Positions 57,681 through 64,000 of a stretch of DNA of 64,000 bases are shown here, piece after piece. The notes beneath the pieces were generated by a model. That model had not been told where the DNA came from and did no database searches. It worked only from the letters and a program-made list of their open reading frames with translations. Positions within the stretch are counted from its first letter, which is position 1, and every line of letters begins with the position of its first letter. The position numbers were made by a program, and so were the translations under genes. The DNA is from Panagrolaimus kolymaensis (lineage: Eukaryota > Nematoda > Chromadorea > Rhabditida > Panagrolaimidae): positions 868,001-932,000 of the forward strand of contig JAJQJQ010000065.1 in the NCBI GenBank assembly GCA_028622995.1. Direction: 5' to 3'.

Positions 57681-59907
57681 ATGCTGAAATATATTTTGAC
57701 GGCATCAATCACAGTTTTTATTTTCATTTTAGTTGTAGATAATGAAACAAGGAAATATTGTCATGAATATATTCAAACCCAACGTAAACATTTTTTTCTG
57801 ATGTGAGCTTCTTTTTTACAAAATATATTTTTTCAGTTTCAAATAATACAAATGTTGAGGATGCATCGAAACCAAGAAAACTTTTATTTAATCATTGCAC
57901 TTTACGAGATTTAGATCCATGGGATCCATTAATAAGCAAATATTTTAATCCCTCGATGCATCCCTTAAAAGGATGTAAACCAACAGTGGAACAAATTACA
58001 ATTCTAAAAAATGGACAACTTTTTGTTATTTCACCTCGAACTGATATTACGTGTTGGAGGAGATGTCTTCAACCAAAAACGGATTACACTATTACAATTG
58101 ATGAATGGATTAAAGTTGTAAATGGAAGTAGGCCTCAATGTGATGTATTTGAAATTGAATGCTTGGAATATAAAAATCGAACAAGTGGTGAAGTACATAC
58201 TTTTTATAAATTTATGCATGCACAAACTTATCGACCCGAGTAAATATTTTATATTAGTTTAATCTTTTACAAGGCATTTTTTCTTTAGTACTCCAGAACC
58301 ATCTCCACCAGTATTGGAACAACCCGATGTTCACATTATCCTTTTTGATTCAGTTTCATATTCGCAATTTGTTCGATCCATGCCTAAAACCACTCATTTT
58401 CTCAAAGAATATTATGATTCCATTTCATTTAGATATTTAAATAAAATTGGACTCAATAGTCGCCCCAATGGACACGCGCTTCTTATGGGTATTATTAAAA
58501 TATTCTAGTTTTTTTTGGAAATTATTTTACTTTTAAATTTTATTTAAGGCAAATCGGTATTTCCCATTGCTAAATCTCCTGTTTCACGTGGATACAAAAC
58601 GGATTATCCAAATGAAAGTTATTGTGAAGAATATTTGGATGATGATCAATTTATTGGATATCGATTTCAAGATGCAGGATATATTTCTATGATGAGCGAA
58701 GATTGGGCTTATGGAGTTTTTAATTGGCCTAATTGTTGGGGATTTAATAAAAAACCGGTGGATCATTACATGAGGTTAGTTAGTTTGAAACTCGTTATCG
58801 ATTCAACAATATCAAAATCACTTGGTAACGAGCATAAGCATTAACTTTTTTCAGACCATTCCAAATTCGAGTTGAAGGTTATTATGATAAATCTCCAGAT
58901 ATGGTAGATAAAGTTTATAATGGTTCATGTCAAGAAGAATATTATTATCATATGGAATATTTAAAAGATTTTTTGAGGGTTTATCCAGATAAACATAAAT
59001 TTTCACTTACATGGTTAAGCCAAATTGCACATAACAATCGCGATGGATTGTTTCATGTGGATGAATATTTTTATAATTTTTTTAAAACATACAAAGAAAA
59101 GTTTTCAAATTCATTTCTCTTTGTAATGGGTGATCATGGAAATCGTTTTGGACGGATTCGAGAAACGCCTGTTGGAGAGGCGGAAGATAATAATCCATTT
59201 TTATTTTTATCCATCCCTGAACGATTACGAGAAAATATCACCTTTGTGAACATCATAAAGAAAAATTCGAGGAAATTAATGACCCATTATGATCTTTATG
59301 CAACTATGGTGGAAATGACATCTGTAAGCTTTCTGACTTTTTAAAATTATTATTTTAAAAAATATTTCAGCCTGATAAACCTCGTCATCCAAATCCTATT
59401 ATAAAAGGCCATTCCATTTTCCATCCTTTGCCGGAATCACGAACATGCGATCAGCTTCGAATTCCATTTGAATATTGCATATGTGAAACGAAAAAGATGA
59501 GGTTATCCCCTAAGAATACCATAGGCAAGGTTGCAGCTGAAATGATGGTGACACAAATGAATGAAAATTTATTGGAATCCAACGTCACCGTCGGTTGCGA
59601 CATCTTGGAACTTGACACTGAAGTTGAAATTACCGTGGACGAATTTATGGATGAAGATGGAAATAATACTAAAATTTATCAAGTATTTTTTACCACATCA
59701 CCAGGAAATGGAGAATTTTGGGGTTTTGTTGTGCAAAATACAGGAAAAAGTAAAGGCTTGAGTATTTTATCAGAGAAATTTCCAAGATTAAATTCATATG
59801 GAGCTCAAGCGAAATGTGCAGCCACTTCTAAATTTGCTTCTTATTGTTATTGCATAGATTTAGACAAGGCCACCACCACGGCATTTGTAGATAACTTTTA
59901 CGGGTAA
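57681..59907 (+). CDS. DUF229 family membrane protein (sulfatase-like fold)
   Basis: Six exons: 57681-57783, 57837-58239, 58289-58488, 58549-58774, 58855-59323 and 59371-59907; 645 residues. The N-terminus [19 protein letters not shown] is a signal anchor, so the body faces the ER lumen or outside. The DUF229 core is clear: [84 protein letters not shown] and [12 protein letters not shown]. It has the order of an alkaline phosphatase/sulfatase superfamily domain, with Asp/Ser and DHG elements. The C-terminal ~150 residues are cysteine-containing, with paired CYC/CIC motifs. Nematodes have many such genes; the substrate is unknown. The ATG follows an acceptor AG directly, so a spliced leader would join right at the start codon. 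Confidence 0.92.
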
Positions 59908-60395
59908 ATAAAGTTATTTTTTATTATTATTTCCAATAAATTAAAAAAACTCTGTCAAATTCCAACACTCAAACAATACCAGCATTTGGGATAACTAAAG
60001 TGTTTCATATTTCTTTGATATCAACAATTTTATTTACTTTTTAAAAAAATGTTCTAAAGGCTTTTCGTAAATCACTCATTTAAGGCATCATTAAAATGAT
60101 GCTCGTTTTTTTTTTCAATCTTACAAAATTTTTACATCTTTTTTTTTTAAAGAACTTCTTTGATTTCTTTAAAATTCTACCTCAGCATTAACTCTATAAA
60201 TTATTAACAATCTTTTGAAACACAATATTAGTAAGACAATGGCGTTGCCCTTGAAAACCATATTTGGTTTGGCTTTTGTTCGTTTAAAAGCTTAATGAAA
60301 GTTAAAAAGTTTCTTTTTGACATTTTCCATTTTTTGTTTATTATTTTGTTGCTGTTAAACCATCGAGCTTCTAAGAATATTTTTAACAAAAAATA
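59908..60395. other. Intergenic region
   Basis: About 490 AT-rich bases between the DUF229 gene and the channel gene. No exon, poly(A) cluster or distinct motif beyond an AATAAA at about 59934 is seen. It should hold the channel promoter or trans-splice site. Confidence 0.5.
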
Positions 60396-62239
60396 ATGTC
60401 GTTGAAGCTTGTATTTAATGATTTTGCTGATTGGTCGAGTGCTGCTGGCATTCCACAAATCGCATATGCTTTTAATAGAATTGTTAGAGCATTATGGTTT
60501 GTAATTTGGATAGGATTATTCGTTGTTACCATCGTTCAATTTTATAATATCGTCGTTAAATTTCTTGCTTATCCCATGACGGTTCAAACTAGTCTTGAAT
60601 ATGGCCCACAAGATTTTCCTGTAGTTACTTTTTGTAATAATAATCCAATGATTTATTCAAAGGTATATCATTTTTATTTCTTTGTCTATTATTATAAAAG
60701 GACAATCTTAGGTTAAAAATGGAACTGATTATGACAAAATTAATAATTTAATGGATCAATATCAAATTATGGTAAATACAAATTATTCTAATATTTCACC
60801 CGATAGTTATGGATTGAATGTAAGTTTATTACTTGAATCCCTTTTCTTTTTCTTCCAACATTGACCTCTTAAATTTCATTACAGAAAGCTTCAACACGGT
60901 ATGAAAAAACGGAATGGGCCACCGAAGCATTAGTACTTTTAATGAGTCAACTTATCGATGACCAAAAAAATAACGCTATGTATGAATTTAATGATGTCAT
61001 AAAAGTTTGTTCATTTAACGGAATTGAATGTACCGCAGAAAATTTCACAAACTATTATGATGCAACTTACGGTCGTTGCTTTCAATTCAATTCTCAGGCA
61101 TCTGAATCTAATTATCGCACCCTTCGAGCTGGAAGTGGCTTTGGTTTGACCGTTTTAATGTTGGTAAATCAGTTTGATCCCAATGGAAATAACTTATTTT
61201 TACCAACTACCAATGCCGCTGGAGCAAGAGTTGGTGTAAATTTAAAAGGTGAAGATCCCGCAATGGAATCATATGGTATTAGCGTTCCAATTGGACATGA
61301 AACTATGATAGGTTTAGAATTTGTAAGAGAACCCTAAAATAAAATGTTAAAAATGAAACATGAAAGTTTTTAGACAAAAATCGAAAGAATCAAAGAGCCA
61401 TACAGTAATTGCATAGATAAAGATGATCGAGCTGCTAAATTCTATCCTAATAATGTTTACACATTAAATAATTGCTTTAGAACTTGCATTCAATTAAATA
61501 CTATTAATACTATTGGTTGCGCGGATCCTCGTTATGGTAATGACGGGGCTGCACCATTTTGTAATGAAAACGCACGTAAGTTTATTTTTTATTGAGTACA
61601 AAATCATTGAACTCATTATTTTTAGTGGCAACTCTTCGTGGAATGCGTGATAACCAAGATCCAAAAGCTACCAACTTTTTTGATCCTTTAAAGCAATGCC
61701 AATGTAATCCAGCTTGTGCGGAAACATCTATTGATACAACTGTTTCACTTGCCAAATTTCCAATGGATGATTATCTCGTTTTGAATTCAGCTGCAGCTTC
61801 GCAAGAATTTTCTTGCACCCAAACTACCAAATTTGCTAATAAAGATGAATGCAATAATTGGTATTCAGAAAACAGCGTTGTTGTCAATGTTTTCTTTGAT
61901 GGCCTAGATTATAATTGTTACACTGAAACTCCATCCTATACAATCTCGCAAGCTTTGAACGAACTCGGTGGTCAAATGGGTTTTTGGCTTGGAGTTTCTA
62001 TTATCTCTTTAATTGAGTTTATTGGTCTTGCAGCAGTTTTATGCATGTGGTGTATTCATGGAAGAAATGTTAAGATTGGACCAAGTGATGATGAACTCGC
62101 AAACGATGATCGAATTAAACATGTTCGATCATTACGAGATGAATTGGATGCTCATGAATATAATGATGCTCGACTTCGTCATCGAGCACAAATGAGACAA
62201 GACGAACTTCCCAAAGGTGATGCACCAGAAGCTGATTAA
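60396..62239 (+). CDS. DEG/ENaC sodium channel subunit
   Basis: Five exons: 60396-60662, 60712-60819, 60885-61322, 61374-61575 and 61626-62239; 542 residues. A cytoplasmic N-terminus with the SSAAGIPQIAYAFNRIVRALW block (the conserved pre-TM1 HG-like region) leads into TM1 (WFVIWIGLFVVTIVQFYNIV). The ASSC hallmark FPVVTFCNNNP follows. The large extracellular loop has the conserved GRCFQFN and GLTVLM blocks, and a cysteine-rich part (NCFRTCIQL, QCQCNPACAET) follows. TM2 starts with NELGGQMGFWLGVSIISLIEF, containing the GxS selectivity-filter pattern (GVS). The cytosolic tail is charged. These trimeric channels conduct sodium and are opened by touch, acid or peptides; which applies here is not evident. 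I do not assign a C. elegans ortholog. Confidence 0.94.
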
Positions 62240-62981
62240 TATTTTAAAGAAGAGGCTCCAAAAAAATAAATATAATCTAAACATTTTAACTTCTTTTTGT
62301 GATAATAAAAACAGAAATTTGTAACTTTCCCATAAATATTTTAACAAGTTATTCACTCCAAACAATAATTAATTATGCTAATACTGCGATTAAAAAATTT
62401 ATAAAATGGCTAGAAAACTAATGTTCTTTTTCTGGAGGTTAATTTTTGTTTCTGTGAGGGGTAAAATTAAAAAAGAACACAATGGATGTTTTTCATTCAA
62501 ACGTATAAATATAAACTTGCACTTTTTTCTCACACGCTAGTACGAAATTAATTCATTTGTATCAAATGTAAAGAAGGTGCATAAGCAGGGGCAGTTGTCT
62601 TCTTTTTTAAGTATCCTTTTTTAAGCGTGTCTCTCTCGGCTTGTTTTGGAACAAACAAGAGAAAGGGTTAAAAATTAGTCTTACAAACATCTCTTCTATT
62701 TTTTATTTGTAATAGCTTAAACATCGATGCTATTTTTACATCTATTTTGATTGACGCATTTATTTCTGTCAACACCTACAAATATATTTGTACTTTTTGC
62801 TCTTTTTTTCTTTCTTTTTGACATAAATTTGCATAAATTACATATCTTGTTGCATTCATTCGAAATTGTGTTTTCTTTTCATTGATTCATTTTTGAAACT
62901 TTTATTGTTTTCAAAAAACGTTGCTTGCGTGAAACTCTCTTCAAAGTGGTGTGTCTCTAAATTTGAAGGAAAAAAAGAAAA
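62240..62981. other. Intergenic region
   Basis: About 740 bases. A possible AATAAA for the channel gene lies at about 62266-62271. The rest is T-rich, with no supported gene, and probably includes the promoter of the small gene at 62982. Confidence 0.5.
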
Positions 62982-63336
62982 ATGTCAGCTCCTCAAGGAA
63001 TTTTGTCAACAAGTGGTTCAAAGAAAGATGGTCATGTAACATTCAATGCTGGAACTGCTGAAAACCAACGTACTGCTAGTAATCCATCAACTCCACCTCC
63101 ACCACCAGAAAAAGTCACGGCTCCTGTTGTAAATTTTGCAATCAAAGATGAAGTTGAACTCCTTCGTGCAGGTAAGTGATTTTATTTTGATCTTAGCTTC
63201 TAAAGCTGAAGATTATGTTGTTTTGATTTTGTACAACCTCAAAGACCTTTATATTTCGGTTCTCACTTTATTGTTGTTTTTAGGTGTTATGAACGTCCAT
63301 GGTGAACATGTTAAACCTCAAGGAGAAAAGAAATAA
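62982..63336 (+). CDS. Small unknown protein (80 aa)
   Basis: Exons 62982-63171 and 63284-63336 join in phase to 80 residues. The protein starts MSAPQGILSTSGSKKDGHVTF, has a TPPPPPEK run near residue 45, then NFAIKDEVELLRAG and a C-terminal VMNVHGEHVKPQGEKK. There is no signal peptide or membrane span; most of it is likely disordered. The clean intron, the AATAAA at about 63404-63409 and the compositional change at the ends support a real, probably well-expressed small gene. I do not recognise the family. Confidence 0.72.
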
Positions 63337-64000
63337 GCCACCTCAAACATTTATTGTAATTTGCTTATGAATATTCGATTGTTATGAAAAGAATTTTGAA
63401 AAAGAAATAAACTTTAACTTTTCCAAACTTTTTTGTTGTTGTATTTTATGCTTTATATCGATGATTGATGTTCTGGTTATCACAGTACAAAATACAGCAG
63501 CTTTTCCAGTGAAGGACTTTTAAAGAAGTTTAGCATTTTTTGCGGGTGAAACCATGGAAGCATTGTTAAAAAATATATATGTGCTTCATCGTTGCGACGA
63601 CGATAAAAAAAATTGTGCCTCCTTTCCAAGGAGGGGTGATAATAAAAGCCATCAAGATCATAAAAATTGTTTACCTTTCTTTATAGACGACTGATGCAAA
63701 CATTAAATTATCTGCATTCTAAATATTGTGAACAGGAAGAATAAAAGTTTATCATTTGAGGGTTTGGATTCTTTGAGACAAAGCTTTACATTGAATAGTC
63801 ATAGATTTTTAGAGAATTTGGATGCATTGGTTGAGCATATTCATAGTTTGAAAAGTGAAGCTGCTGTTAAACATCATATCCATAGAGCTTGCATCACAAC
63901 AATTCCCAAGTCATGGCATAGGCAGAAAATGGCGCATTTTATGGTCATAAAAAATGACGAAATTTTTTTGATATTAATTATTATTTTATAATTGCTACTG
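63337..64000 (+). other. Terminal stretch with possible exon of a further gene
   Basis: After the small gene's 3' UTR, a frame open from about 63728 to 63991 has coding-like use and a helical look (FEGLDSLRQSF, HRFLENLDALVEHIHSLKSEA). It has no ATG, but GTGAACAG at 63728-63735 could be an acceptor. A 46-codon ATG frame starts at 63554 but does not splice obviously into it. It may be a 5' part of a gene running past the window, or a gene fragment. No family is recognised. Confidence 0.3.

Overview
This window looks like nuclear DNA of a free-living or parasitic nematode. It is AT-rich, with long T and A runs. Genes are split by many 45-60 base introns of the worm type (GT...TTTTCAG or TTTTTAG). 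A splice acceptor often sits only 0-15 bases before the start codon, as expected for spliced-leader trans-splicing. Genes follow one another at 170-200 bases on one strand, as in worm operons. From memory, C. elegans keeps the same neighbours on chromosome I (lonp-1, spcs-1 and a TTC1 homolog on one cosmid; ubc-3 next to lsm-6; tns-1 elsewhere on that chromosome). The species cannot be named.

Layout. 1-2441: no gene seen. 2442-3445 (+): small four-pass membrane protein. 4562-3814 (-): RS-rich protein. 4.6-7.7 kb: an OTU-type cysteine protease gene flanked by strong palindromic repeats. 12676-7760 (-): signal peptidase subunit SPCS1, mitochondrial Lon protease and TTC1, spaced like a three-gene operon. 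13940-13160 (-): a broken HAD-phosphatase gene. 14638-15314 and 15840-16572 (+): a lysine-rich protein and a mucin-like, probably GPI-anchored protein. 16.6-20.5 kb: long gene-free stretch. 20503-22876 (+): CDC34-type E2 (ubc-3), LSM6 and a KIAA1143/DUF4604 protein. 23377-24803 and 25580-29521 (+): two zinc-finger, Q/S-rich proteins. 31420-32078 (+): unknown protein.

36421-56023 (+): a 19.6 kb tensin gene fills almost a third of the window. Exons 1-14 encode the PTEN-like phosphatase and C2 domains plus a disordered linker. A 3.7 kb exon with its own ATG encodes a repetitive acidic segment. The last exons encode SH2 and PTB domains. Its large introns hold a family of short elements with AACCGCTCC...GGAGCGGTT ends.

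57681-59907 (+): DUF229 membrane protein. 60396-62239 (+): DEG/ENaC sodium channel subunit. 62982-63336 (+): 80-residue unknown protein. The last 650 bases may hold the start of another gene.

Most genes are housekeeping (mRNA decay and splicing, ubiquitin, mitochondrial proteolysis, secretion) or cell-surface and adhesion genes. I see no CRISPR array, tRNA, rRNA or intact transposon, and no clearly new system. The most unusual items are the palindrome and intronic repeat families, the two-promoter tensin architecture, the HAD pseudogene, a GC-AG intron and a duplicated 3' UTR.
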